Source of the DNA: Alishewanella longhuensis
Lineage (GTDB): Bacteria > Pseudomonadota > Gammaproteobacteria > Enterobacterales > Alteromonadaceae
Direction: 5' to 3'
NCBI RefSeq assembly: GCF_014653435.1
Contig: NZ_BNAO01000011.1
Coordinates: 38,785-95,698, forward strand
DNA length: 56,914 nt
Below, piece after piece: positions 38,667 through 47,951 of this stretch; position 1 is the stretch's first letter; each line of letters starts with the position of its first letter. The notes under the pieces are model-generated. The model had not been told where the DNA came from. It ran no database searches and saw only the letters and a list, made by a program, of their open reading frames with translations. Made by a program: the position numbers and the translations under genes.

Positions 38667-41600
38667 GCGCCATATCTGGCACGGTAAACAGTACTATTCT
38701 CAATAGCCCGTTACAATTGCCTCTAACCGGCAGTGTCCTGATCGAGGCCAGTGCTGGCACTGGTAAAACCTTTACTATTGCTGCGCTCTATGTACGTTTT
38801 ATTCTGGCGCATTTGCCGCGTTTAGCCGCGCCTGCGACACGAAACACCGCTCTGTTACCGGCGGATATCCTGGTAGTGACTTTTACCAAAGCCGCCACGG
38901 CAGAGCTTAAAGATCGGATCCGTAAGCGCTTAGTGCAGGCTGCAGCCGTCTTTCGTGACAGCGATCCGCTAGAAGATAGCGTGCTAACCGCACTGAAAGC
39001 GGAATTCGCCACCGAGCTTTGGCCTGAGTGCGCTTATGCCCTGCAAATGGCCAGTGAGGCGATGGATGAAGCCAGCGTTAAAACGATTCATAGCTGGTGC
39101 CAAAGTGTGTTGCGCGAGCATGCTTTTAGCAGCGGCAGTTTGTTTAGCCAACAACTGATCACTGATCTGGCGCCCTATAAACTGGAAGCCGTGCGGGATT
39201 ATTGGCGTAATTTTTTCTATCCATTACCCGCACAACTCTATCAGCGGGTAACGGAGTTAGTCGCGACACCAGACGCCTTGTTAAGTGAGATTAACGGCTT
39301 ATGGGATTTGGCGCCCCCCGCCTGCCAGCCGCTGCATATGGCGCAGTTGATTGACGCGGCAGAGCAAAGGCAGCAGCAAAAACTTGCTGAGGCTAAACAC
39401 CGTTGGCAACTATTGCTACCGCGCTATTTTGCGTTAATTGATGAAGCTGAAAAGCAAGGTTGGTTTACCAAGCCCAAAACCCATAACGGCAGCAAGGCCC
39501 GCAAAGACTTTGCTGCGCTAAGCGACTGGCTAGCCTTGGCAACCGGGGCGAAAACCGCGGTTGACGAGTCTTTACCCGTATTAAAAGACAGCTTAATTAA
39601 AAACTATGGTAAAGAATTTACCCTCCATTACACGGGGCCGGCATTAAGCGAAGATCTGCCGGGGGCCTTACTGGCGCTACAACAATTATTACAACAAAAA
39701 GCCGATTTGCGCCCAGATTTACTAGCGCATGCGGTAAGTTGGTGTAAAGCACGCTTTGAGCAACAGCTTGCCCGTGATGCTGTGCTAGGCTTTAACGATA
39801 TTATTCAGCATACCCGCCGGGCGTTAACGACTGAGCAAGGTGAAGCGCTCTCAGCCATTTTACGGCAACAATATCCGGTTGCGCTCATCGACGAATTTCA
39901 GGACACCGATCCCGATCAGTATCATATCTTTAATACCGTTTATCAGATTGCGGCAAACCGGCAAGATTTAGCGGTATTTTTAATCGGCGATCCCAAGCAG
40001 GCGATATACGCCTTTCGCGGTGCCGATATTTATACCTATTTGCAAGCCCGGCGCGACACTGAAGGCCGACACTTCACCCTGGCAACAAACTTTCGTTCAA
40101 GTGAGGCCATGGTAAAAGGCGCCAATGCGATCTTTATCCCGGCAGAGAAAAACACCTTTGCTAAGGCGTTCTTGTTCAACGATGCGAGAGGTAATCAGGT
40201 ACCCTTTGTCGAGGTGGCGGCTAAAGGTGTTGATCGCAACCTGATAATTAATGGTAAGCCTGCTGAGACTGCAATGCAGCTTTGGACTGCCACCTTTGCT
40301 CAGTTATCTGACGGCGGCGATGACAGCAAAGATATTAGCAAAAGTTTATACCGGCAAAGCATGGCAAGCCGCTTTAGTGATTACATCGCCTTATTGCTAA
40401 ATCAGGCGGTTGCAGGCAAAACTGGTTTTCAGCATACCGCCGCTGCGAGCAAAACGTTAAGCCCGCTGCAAAGCAAAGATATCGCCATTTTAGTGGCCAC
40501 CCACAACGAAGGGCATTTAATGCAGCGCGAGCTACGCAAACGTGGCTTGGCCAGTGTTTACTTGTCGGATAGAAACTCGGTATTTGATACCGAAGTTGCC
40601 CGGGATCTGCTATTGCTGCTCACTGCCTGTGCCGAGCCGGCCAATAAAAGAGCCTTGTTAAATGCACTTTATACCCGTTTGTTAAACCTATCGCTACCTG
40701 AACTGGATGCACTGCAACATGATGATATGCAATGGGATAACCGGGTAGGGCAGTTCTATCAATTTGCTGCCAGTTGGCAACAACAGGGCGTGCTGGCGAT
40801 GATCCGGCAAATTATGCAGCAATTTAAGGTGGCAGAGCGCTTACTGGCTAAAACAGCGGATGCGAACGGCAATAGCGTAGCTGGCGAGCGTTATTTAACC
40901 GACTTATTGCATCTGGCAGAATTATTACAGCAAGCTGCCGCTAAACTGGAAGGGCCGCAAGCGCTGCTGCGTTTTTTACATGAACATATTTATCAGCGTG
41001 ACAATGTGCAACAGCCAGCCGATGAACAAGTTGTGAGGCTAGAGAGCGATGCTGAACTGATTCAGATTGTCACTATTCATAAATCTAAGGGTTTAGAATA
41101 TCCCCTGGTGTTTTTGCCTTTTATCAGTCTGTGCCGGCCGGTTTCAGTTAAAGATAAGGTCTTTAATTATCATACAAGCGACGGCTTACCTTGCCAAAGC
41201 ATTGTGGCTGAGCCTACGATATTGCAGCAAGCGGATCAAGAGCGGCTGGGTGAGGATATTCGCAAGCTCTATGTAGCAGTTACTCGCGCCAAATATGCCT
41301 GTTGGTTAAGTTTAGCGCCCACGGGTGACTGGCCCAAAAGTGCTTTAGCTTACTTGCTAGATGCTACCACTGCGGCAGATGGCAAACAGTTTCTTGCCAG
41401 GGCCACAACATTATTTGCCGGGCAACCTCTAAGTGTGGCGCCGCTGCCAAGTTTTGCTGAAACACAACATTATCAAGCCAAAGAGAAAACGAGTGAACTG
41501 CAACAGTTTAGTGCCTGTCAGATGCCCGCCGGCCACAGGTTTTCCCCCTGGTGGGTGGCAAGCTACTCGGCACTAAAATATGGCGCCTTGCGTGAGCCAG

Positions 41601-42427
41601 ATAGCCCGCAAGAGCATAACTTGCTCGACGAGCAAGAAGACGAGGTCGCGGTGCAGGCTGCGGCTGTTTCGTTGCATGAGCTACCTCGCGGCGCTGGCCC
41701 AGGTACTTTTTTGCATAATCTGTTACAGGATGCGGCCGAGGCAGGTTTTGCACAAGTAGCAAAGGATGCTGAGTTGCGTGGTGCACTGTTGGCTAGGCGT
41801 TGTCGGCACGGTAGTTGGGCGGCCCGGCGTGAGTTGCTGGATGCTTGGCTGGCCAGCTATCTGCAAACTGCTTTTATGTTAGCCGATGGCAAAGCGGTGC
41901 GGTTAGCTGAATTAAACCTTTATAAAGCAGAGCCGGAATTTTGGTTTGCGGTGTCGGGTGTGAGCACCGTGCAGCTAGACGATTTAGTTTCTAGGGCGGT
42001 GCTGCCGGGCTATACTAGGCCAGGTCTGCAAGCAAATTATTTAAACGGCATGCTAAAAGGCTTTATTGATTTGCTTTTTGAGTACGAAGGTCGCTACTAC
42101 GTAGCAGATTATAAATCAAACTACCTGGGGCCAGATAATAGCGCCTACAGCCAAGGTGCGATGCGTGATAAAATTCTGGCCAGCCGTTATGATATGCAAT
42201 ATGTGCTCTATACCTTAGCCTTACATAAACTGCTAAAAGCCCGCTTACAGCAGCAGTATTGTTACGATAAACATATCGGTGGAGTGCTGTATCTATTTTT
42301 ACGCGGTCAGCATGCCGCCACAGCAGGCGCTTTTAGTGATAAGCCACCGCGGGAATTGATCGAGCAGTTGGATCAATTACTGGCTAGCGGCCAAGAAGCC
42401 GGGGAGGCGACTGATGCTAGCATCTAA
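38663..42427 (+). CDS. recB: Exodeoxyribonuclease V subunit beta (RecB)
   Basis: 1254 aa. RecB is the 3'-5' helicase and the nuclease of RecBCD, which processes double-strand ends. The SF1A helicase begins with LIEASAGTGKTFTIAALYVRF (Walker A, about residues 28-40), motif Ia VVTFTKAATAELKDRIR, Walker B region VALIDEFQDTDPDQY, motif IV DPKQAIYAFRGADIYTY, and VTIHKSKGLEYPLVFLPF with LYVAVTRAKYA (motifs V and VI). The C-terminal nuclease domain has GFIDLLFEYEGRYYVADYKSNYLG with the catalytic Asp and DYK. It overlaps recC by 4 bp and recD by 14 bp, so the three subunits are translationally coupled. Confidence 0.97.
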   Translation: MSAISGTVNSTILNSPLQLPLTGSVLIEASAGTGKTFTIAALYVRFILAHLPRLAAPATRNTALLPADILVVTFTKAATAELKDRIRKRLVQAAAVFRDSDPLEDSVLTALKAEFATELWPECAYALQMASEAMDEASVKTIHSWCQSVLREHAFSSGSLFSQQLITDLAPYKLEAVRDYWRNFFYPLPAQLYQRVTELVATPDALLSEINGLWDLAPPACQPLHMAQLIDAAEQRQQQKLAEAKHRWQLLLPRYFALIDEAEKQGWFTKPKTHNGSKARKDFAALSDWLALATGAKTAVDESLPVLKDSLIKNYGKEFTLHYTGPALSEDLPGALLALQQLLQQKADLRPDLLAHAVSWCKARFEQQLARDAVLGFNDIIQHTRRALTTEQGEALSAILRQQYPVALIDEFQDTDPDQYHIFNTVYQIAANRQDLAVFLIGDPKQAIYAFRGADIYTYLQARRDTEGRHFTLATNFRSSEAMVKGANAIFIPAEKNTFAKAFLFNDARGNQVPFVEVAAKGVDRNLIINGKPAETAMQLWTATFAQLSDGGDDSKDISKSLYRQSMASRFSDYIALLLNQAVAGKTGFQHTAAASKTLSPLQSKDIAILVATHNEGHLMQRELRKRGLASVYLSDRNSVFDTEVARDLLLLLTACAEPANKRALLNALYTRLLNLSLPELDALQHDDMQWDNRVGQFYQFAASWQQQGVLAMIRQIMQQFKVAERLLAKTADANGNSVAGERYLTDLLHLAELLQQAAAKLEGPQALLRFLHEHIYQRDNVQQPADEQVVRLESDAELIQIVTIHKSKGLEYPLVFLPFISLCRPVSVKDKVFNYHTSDGLPCQSIVAEPTILQQADQERLGEDIRKLYVAVTRAKYACWLSLAPTGDWPKSALAYLLDATTAADGKQFLARATTLFAGQPLSVAPLPSFAETQHYQAKEKTSELQQFSACQMPAGHRFSPWWVASYSALKYGALREPDSPQEHNLLDEQEDEVAVQAAAVSLHELPRGAGPGTFLHNLLQDAAEAGFAQVAKDAELRGALLARRCRHGSWAARRELLDAWLASYLQTAFMLADGKAVRLAELNLYKAEPEFWFAVSGVSTVQLDDLVSRAVLPGYTRPGLQANYLNGMLKGFIDLLFEYEGRYYVADYKSNYLGPDNSAYSQGAMRDKILASRYDMQYVLYTLALHKLLKARLQQQYCYDKHIGGVLYLFLRGQHAATAGAFSDKPPRELIEQLDQLLASGQEAGEATDASI

Positions 42428-44558
42428 AAACCTGCTCGCTTATCAACCGACAGCGCTGCTGGAGTTGTTATCACAATGGCAGCAGGCCGGGCTAATTAAG
42501 GCCTTGGATCTGGCTTTTGCCCGCTTTTTATACGGCCATAAAGCGGCAGTGGAGTCCTCAACTGACATTAATAGCACAACGTTATTGTTAGCAGCGTTGC
42601 TGTCACATCAGGTTGGCCGTGGGCACGTGTGTTTGCCATTAGCGCCATTATTTGTTGCGCCTGAGGCATTACTTAATATCAAGCCGGAAAGCTTTTACAA
42701 CGCCAACGGAGAAGCGATCCCGGGGCTTGCCACCTTACTAAATGGCGTAACACAGACGGATTTGATAGCGGCTTTGAAGCTAAGTAGCCCGGTATTTACT
42801 GCCGACTTGCCGGGCATCAGCGCCTCAACGACGCATAACCTTTATCAGGGTGAGCCCCTGGTTCTGGCCGCTCAGCCACCAAGCGATACGCCAGCAGAGA
42901 TGGCAACTGCGTTGTATTTATACCGTTATTGGCAATATGAGCAATCTATTGCTGCCGATTTACAAGCGTTAATGCAGCCGGTCACTAATGCTTTTACAGA
43001 GAGCGCCTTACCAGAAACCCACCTACTTAACAGCTGGTTAGATGAGTTATTTACCCCAGATCCAGCCGTTACTGACACCAGCGCCTCGCTTACGGCAATT
43101 AACTGGCAAAAACTCGCCTGTGTTAATACATTGCGCAGCCAGTTTAGCGTGATCACCGGTGGCCCTGGTACCGGCAAAACCTATACGGTTGTGCGCTTGT
43201 TGGCATTGTTACAACGTCTGCACGCGAGCAGTCATCCAACCCCGTTAGTGATCAAGTTAGCTGCGCCCACTGGTAAAGCGGCGGCACGTTTAAAAGAGTC
43301 GATTCAAGCTGCGGCCAGCAGCCTTAAGGCATTACCTGAGAGCTGGGCAACCGCGTTAAACCGCATTACCGCTGAAAGCTCAACCTTGCATAAATTGCTG
43401 GGGGTACAAGCCGGTAGCCGGCAGTTTAAACATCGCAGAGGTCAGCCGCTGGCGCTGGATGTGTTAATCGTTGATGAAGCCAGTATGGTCGATATTGAGT
43501 TAATGCAAGCGCTATTAGCAGCCTTACCCCGCGGTGCCAGGTTAGTCCTGTTAGGCGATAAAGATCAGCTCGCTTCGGTAGAAGCTGGTGCAGTGCTGGG
43601 GCAACTTTGCGCAGGTGCAGAGCAGGGCGGCTACCGGCCTGAAACCTTGGCTTTTTTACAACAGTTTTGCCAGACACCGCTGCCGGCCTGGTTGCAACAA
43701 CTGGCAGGTCCGGCACATTTACAGCATGTGGTGATGCTAAGAGTGAGCCGTCGCTTTAATGACAGCAGCGGCATTGGCGCCCTGGCGCGCGCAGTCAATG
43801 ATGCTCAGCTGCCTGCGTTAAACGCAGCGCTGGCTGAGAATAGCCCTTATACTGATATTCGCTTACTCCAGTGCAAAGACGCTGAAAACGCAGAGCAACA
43901 AAACGCACTACTTGAAGCCCTAAAGCAACTCTGCCAGCAAGGCTTTGCGGCTTACTGGCAGGCTATAAAAACGCGGCCAGATGCCACTTGCAGTGCCGAG
44001 CAGTTAGATAGCTGGGCCAGAATGGTGCTTAACGCCTATCAAAGCTTTCAATTACTAACACCCGTGCGAGAGGGGCCCTTTGGCGTTGCCGGCTTAAATG
44101 CGTTGGTACAAAAAACACTGAGCTTTTTACCCGCTGCAAAAGAAAGCAGTAATCGTCATGATAGCTGGTTTGAAGGGCGACCGGTGATGATCACCGCCAA
44201 TGATTATAATCTTAATTTACGTAATGGCGATATTGGTATGGTGCTAACGTCACCACGTGATGGCCAGAAACGTGCTGTTTTTATTGATAGCGATAACAAA
44301 GTTCGCTGGATTTTACCCAGTCGCCTTACCGAGGTAGAAACCGTTTTTGCTATGACAGTGCATAAATCACAGGGCTCCGAATTTGCTCACACGGTAATGG
44401 TACTGCCAGAGCGCGATAATCCGGTATTAAGCCGCGAGCTGATTTATACCGGTATAACCCGGGCCGCCAAGCAGCTAACCTTAGTGGTACCAAACTGGCA
44501 GGTGCTATCAGAGGCGGTAAAACGGAAAACTGTACGAGCCGGTAGCTTAAGATTGTAA
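42414..44558 (+). CDS. recD: Exodeoxyribonuclease V subunit alpha (RecD)
   Basis: 714 aa against 608 in E. coli. RecD is the 5'-3' helicase of RecBCD. Walker A is GGPGTGKTYTV at 249-259, followed by KLAAPTGKAAARLKESI (Ia), LDVLIVDEASMVDIELM (Walker B), RLVLLGDKDQLASVEAGAVLG (III) and, near the end, AMTVHKSQGSEFAHTV (V) and LIYTGITRAAKQL (VI). The extra length lies mainly in the first 240 residues and a stretch before motif IV. It overlaps the recB end by 14 bp and is the last gene of the recCBD run. Confidence 0.96.
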   Translation: MLASKNLLAYQPTALLELLSQWQQAGLIKALDLAFARFLYGHKAAVESSTDINSTTLLLAALLSHQVGRGHVCLPLAPLFVAPEALLNIKPESFYNANGEAIPGLATLLNGVTQTDLIAALKLSSPVFTADLPGISASTTHNLYQGEPLVLAAQPPSDTPAEMATALYLYRYWQYEQSIAADLQALMQPVTNAFTESALPETHLLNSWLDELFTPDPAVTDTSASLTAINWQKLACVNTLRSQFSVITGGPGTGKTYTVVRLLALLQRLHASSHPTPLVIKLAAPTGKAAARLKESIQAAASSLKALPESWATALNRITAESSTLHKLLGVQAGSRQFKHRRGQPLALDVLIVDEASMVDIELMQALLAALPRGARLVLLGDKDQLASVEAGAVLGQLCAGAEQGGYRPETLAFLQQFCQTPLPAWLQQLAGPAHLQHVVMLRVSRRFNDSSGIGALARAVNDAQLPALNAALAENSPYTDIRLLQCKDAENAEQQNALLEALKQLCQQGFAAYWQAIKTRPDATCSAEQLDSWARMVLNAYQSFQLLTPVREGPFGVAGLNALVQKTLSFLPAAKESSNRHDSWFEGRPVMITANDYNLNLRNGDIGMVLTSPRDGQKRAVFIDSDNKVRWILPSRLTEVETVFAMTVHKSQGSEFAHTVMVLPERDNPVLSRELIYTGITRAAKQLTLVVPNWQVLSEAVKRKTVRAGSLRL

Positions 44559-44715
44559 AACGACTGCGCTGCGGCCGCTTTACTGCAAAACTAAACAACA
44601 TGTTTTCGCGTATATAACTATGTAACTGCAAAGTGCGGGCTTCAGCGCCGTTGTGCGCTTGCAATACACGCTTGAAGTCACTTGGGTATTAAGGTTATTA
44701 CAACAGCATTAATGG

Positions 44716-46053
44716 ATGGCTATGTCGAATAACAATGTTAAATCTAACAATAGCTCCAAAGTCCCGGCCAATCGTTTATCGCGTTTTGGAAGTTTAGCGT
44801 CCTTAGCCGGGCGTGTCGCCGGGGGAATGTTGGCAGAAGGTGCCCGCCAGCTGGCAAAAGGCAATATTCCCGATAAAAAGGATATGCTACTTACCCCCGG
44901 TAATGCGAAGCGGGTTGCTGATCAACTTGCTCATCTACGTGGCGCAGCAATGAAAGTAGGCCAGCTGTTATCGATGGATGCTGGCGATATGTTGCCGCCC
45001 GCCTTAGCTGATATGTTAGCGCGCTTGCGCTCAAGCGCTAATCCAATGCCGGTTAAACAGTTAGCCCAGGTATTAAAAACCGAATGGGGCGATAATTGGC
45101 AACGGCACTTCAGCGATTTTACTTTTGCCCCGCTGGCTGCGGCGTCCATTGGCCAGGTTCATCAGGCTTATCATGATAATGGTAAACGCCTTGCAGTGAA
45201 AATTCAGTACCCCGGAGTAAAAGACAGTATCGACAGTGATATTGATAACGTAGCAACCTTATTGCGCATCAGTGGCCTGGTGCCAAAAGGGGTTGATTAT
45301 CAGCAGCTGTTGGCCGAAGCGAAACTTCAGTTAAAAAGCGAAGCTGATTATCTGCAAGAAGCCGCGTACTTGCTGCAATATCGTCAATTCTTAGTGACTA
45401 ATCCGCATTTTTTGATACCTGAAGTCGTAATGGATCTAACCACTGCCAATATTCTGGTAATGAGTTATGTCGAAGGTGTACCGATAGAGGCATTGGCAGA
45501 GCGCAGTCAGGTAGAGCGCGACAGGGTAATGAGCTTATTATTTGAATTGCTGTTTCGGGAGCTTTTCGAATTTAAACTGGTGCAAACCGATCCTAATTTT
45601 GCCAATTATCAGTACAATACCACCACCCAACAGTTGGTATTATTAGATTTTGGCGCCTGCAGACAATATAGCGACAGCTTTAGCCAAGGTTACCGGCAGT
45701 TATTTTATGCTGCACTGCAACAGGATCAAACGGCGATGGTAGCAGCATTGACCGCTATTGGTTTTTTCAGCCAGGCCATTTTACCAGCGCAACAGCAGGC
45801 AGTACTTAATGTAGTGCAGTTGGCCTGTGAACCTTTACAGCAAAACAGTGCTTTTGATTTTGGCCAAAGTGATTTGGCATTGCGGTTACGTGAAGCAGGT
45901 ACAGCACTGAGTATGCAGCAAAACTACTGGCATAGCCCGCCGGCTGATGCCATTTTTCTACACCGGAAAATGGGCGGTTTATACTTATTAGCCGCCAGGC
46001 TAAAAGCCCGGGTAAATTTGCGCACTTTATTGCAACCCTATTTACCTGCATGA
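44716..46053 (+). CDS. ABC1/AarF (UbiB/COQ8-like) atypical kinase
   Basis: 445 aa. Shares the COQ8/ADCK pattern: KxGQ motif in AAMKVGQLLSMD (Lys80, Gln83), Ala-rich nucleotide loop APLAAASIGQVHQA, conserved VKIQYPGVKDSI (ATP-binding Lys), QTDPNFANY at 290-298 in place of the UbiB HADPHPGN, and LLDFGACR with the metal-binding Asp311. The QTDPN form and lack of C-terminal membrane helices make it more like ADCK3/COQ8 than like enteric UbiB. COQ8-type proteins support ubiquinone synthesis, probably as ATPases. The usual ubiE-ubiJ-ubiB neighbours are absent here, so this is likely a second family member. The stop overlaps the DUF429 gene by 4 bp. Confidence 0.88.
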   Translation: MAMSNNNVKSNNSSKVPANRLSRFGSLASLAGRVAGGMLAEGARQLAKGNIPDKKDMLLTPGNAKRVADQLAHLRGAAMKVGQLLSMDAGDMLPPALADMLARLRSSANPMPVKQLAQVLKTEWGDNWQRHFSDFTFAPLAAASIGQVHQAYHDNGKRLAVKIQYPGVKDSIDSDIDNVATLLRISGLVPKGVDYQQLLAEAKLQLKSEADYLQEAAYLLQYRQFLVTNPHFLIPEVVMDLTTANILVMSYVEGVPIEALAERSQVERDRVMSLLFELLFRELFEFKLVQTDPNFANYQYNTTTQQLVLLDFGACRQYSDSFSQGYRQLFYAALQQDQTAMVAALTAIGFFSQAILPAQQQAVLNVVQLACEPLQQNSAFDFGQSDLALRLREAGTALSMQQNYWHSPPADAIFLHRKMGGLYLLAARLKARVNLRTLLQPYLPA

Positions 46054-46796
46054 CTTTCGTGCCCGCCAGCGTAAACACCCAGGTTAAAATCGGTATTGAT
46101 GGCTGCAAAGCGGGTTGGTTCGCTTTTGTTAAGCATCAAGCAAAGATCGAGTTTCTGGTATTAGAGCAGCTAACGAGCCTGCTAACCCAGCAAGCTGTAG
46201 CTGCAACGGTGTTAATTGATATGCCTATGGGCTTTCCAGAGGCTGGCGAACCCTATCGGCAATGCGATAAATTAGCGCGACAATGGTTACCGGGCAGAGC
46301 CGCCAGTGTCTTTCCTGTACCTTGTAAAGCGGCAGTCTATGCCGAGGATTTCGCTACGGCCTGCCAGATAAACCAACAATTGATAGGGAAAGGATTTCCA
46401 ATTCAAACATGGAATATAGTGCCTAAAATGCGTCAACTTGCTAGCCTGAGACAGCAGCTGAAAAAACCATCTTCGCCCTTATTGCACTTTTATGAGTCGC
46501 ATCCGGAATTACTTTTCGCCGGATTAAGCGGCCAACCTATGCAGTTTTCTAAAGCAACCGCCGAGGGACGAGCCGAGCGGCTAGCGATATTGACGCGGCT
46601 CGCACAACCCGATATGCCCGCATTAGAACAAGCGCTTTGCCAGACACCCAAAAAGTTAGCTAAAGCTGATGATATTATTGACGCCTTCGTTTTGCTGTAT
46701 GCAGCAACTCAACAACACCGTTGGCAGTTTTTGCCCGCGCTACCCGATCCAGACAACGACGGTATAGCACGACAGATAGTATTTGTGCCTAAATAA
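46050..46796 (+). CDS. DUF429 family protein
   Basis: 248 aa, soluble. DUF429 signatures: IGIDGCKAGWFAFV at the start (an RNase H-like first strand with Asp), TVLIDMPMGFPEAGEPYRQCDKLARQWL, RAASVFPVPCKAAVYAEDF, FPIQTWNIVPKMRQLASL, FYESHPELLFAGLSG and ADDIIDAFVLLYAA with acidic residues at the end, consistent with an RNase H-fold nuclease-like core. Biochemical role unknown. The ATG overlaps the stop of the ABC1 gene as ATGA, so the two are coupled. The opening ATG of the overlap lacks its own Shine-Dalgarno. Confidence 0.87.
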   Translation: MTFVPASVNTQVKIGIDGCKAGWFAFVKHQAKIEFLVLEQLTSLLTQQAVAATVLIDMPMGFPEAGEPYRQCDKLARQWLPGRAASVFPVPCKAAVYAEDFATACQINQQLIGKGFPIQTWNIVPKMRQLASLRQQLKKPSSPLLHFYESHPELLFAGLSGQPMQFSKATAEGRAERLAILTRLAQPDMPALEQALCQTPKKLAKADDIIDAFVLLYAATQQHRWQFLPALPDPDNDGIARQIVFVPK

Positions 46797-46906
46797 GCAA
46801 ACTGCAATATTTAAAAGCCAGATCAAATGGAAATATTAAAACTATGCTATCGTTACTCTATAGGTATAACAATAGTGGCGGCAGGGTATGATTAGAGGTA
46901 ACAACA

Positions 46907-47836
46907 ATGAGTAACCTTTTAAGCACAGTTAATCAGCGCACCAATCTGGCAGGGCAGAATCGTTTTGAGTTGTTGTTATTCAGATTAAATGGCCGGCAAT
47001 TATTTGGTATTAATGTGTTTAAAGTGCGGGAGGTTATTCAGGCACCAGAGCTTTCTGAGATGCCAGGTTCTCATCCTTGCGTTAAGGGTATTGCCCAATT
47101 GCGCGGAGAGTCAGTGATCGTTGTTGATCTGTCACAGGCCACGACCGGTAAACCCATCACCGATATTACTAAAGCCTTTGTTATCGTTACCGAGTATAAC
47201 CGCCATGTACAGGGTTTTTTGGTTTCTGGTGTTGATCGCATTGTAAATATGAACTGGGAGCAGATTAAACCGCCACCACAAGGTGCTGGCCGCGGGCACT
47301 ATTTAACGGCAGTGACGGAGCTTGAAAACCAACTGGTACAAATTATTGATGTTGAAAAAGTGTTTTCTGAAATTATTCCGGTCGAAGAAGAAGTCAGTGC
47401 AACGGTAAAAGAACGCAGTAATAAGCTCGACTTAAGTAAAATTCTGGTATTAATTGCCGATGATTCAACGGTAGCACGTAACCAGGTTAAACGTGCCCTA
47501 GACAGTGTCAATGTTAAGTCTGCGCTGGCCAAAGACGGTGAAGAAGCCTTGCAATGGTTACAAAATAAAGCTGCCGAGGCGGGTGATGATTTCTTGCATC
47601 AGGTACCGCTGCTGATCTCTGATATTGAAATGCCTCGCATGGACGGCTATACCCTGGCTGCCGCCATTAAAGCCGATCCGGCCTTAAGAGGCATCCATAT
47701 TATTTTACACTCGTCTTTAAGCGGTGTGTTCAATGAGGCGATGGTCAAAAAAGTAGGGGCTGATCAGTTTATTGCAAAGTTTCATCCCGATGAGCTGCTC
47801 TCAGCCGTTAACTATTGGTTAGAGCAATCAGTATAA
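46907..47836 (+). CDS. cheV: Chemotaxis protein CheV
   Basis: 309 aa. An N-terminal CheW-like domain (about 15-165, with FRLNGRQLFGINVFKVREVIQAPELSEMPGSHPCVKGIAQLRGESVIVVDL) couples receptors to CheA. A receiver domain follows (about 180-305) with the acidic pair in LIADDSTVARNQVKRAL, phospho-acceptor Asp239 in LLISDIEMPRMDGYTLA, the Ser of LHSSLSG and Lys in IAKFHPDE. CheV probably adapts signalling of a subset of chemoreceptors; the Aer-like receptor at 12.7 kb is one candidate partner. The start is supported by AGAGG 7-12 nt upstream. A terminator-like stem follows at 47842. Confidence 0.95.
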   Translation: MSNLLSTVNQRTNLAGQNRFELLLFRLNGRQLFGINVFKVREVIQAPELSEMPGSHPCVKGIAQLRGESVIVVDLSQATTGKPITDITKAFVIVTEYNRHVQGFLVSGVDRIVNMNWEQIKPPPQGAGRGHYLTAVTELENQLVQIIDVEKVFSEIIPVEEEVSATVKERSNKLDLSKILVLIADDSTVARNQVKRALDSVNVKSALAKDGEEALQWLQNKAAEAGDDFLHQVPLLISDIEMPRMDGYTLAAAIKADPALRGIHIILHSSLSGVFNEAMVKKVGADQFIAKFHPDELLSAVNYWLEQSV

Positions 47837-47841
47837 AACAA

Positions 47842-47876
47842 AAGCCGCTGTGGTTTATATTTTTCCTCAGCGGCTT
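47842..47876. terminator. Bidirectional-type terminator between cheV and the M24 gene
   Basis: AAGCCGCTG (47842-47850) and CAGCGGCTT (47868-47876) form a perfect 9-bp stem with a 17-nt loop, 5 bp after the cheV stop. On the minus strand it is followed by TTGTTTTA, so it is a good terminator for the convergent M24 peptidase gene and likely also ends cheV mRNA. Confidence 0.75.
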
Positions 47877-47951
47877 CGCGTTGTCGGTTTAGCAAAGATT
47901 AGCAGGGTGTGATATTAGCGACTAACCAATTTTAGTTTTGCTAGCACTTTG

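Noticed and set aside
46806-46837. AATATTT/AAATATT inverted repeat between DUF429 and cheV
   Set aside because: AT-only 7-bp arms with an 18-nt spacer are expected by chance in such AT-rich sequence; no sigma-28 promoter match was found either.
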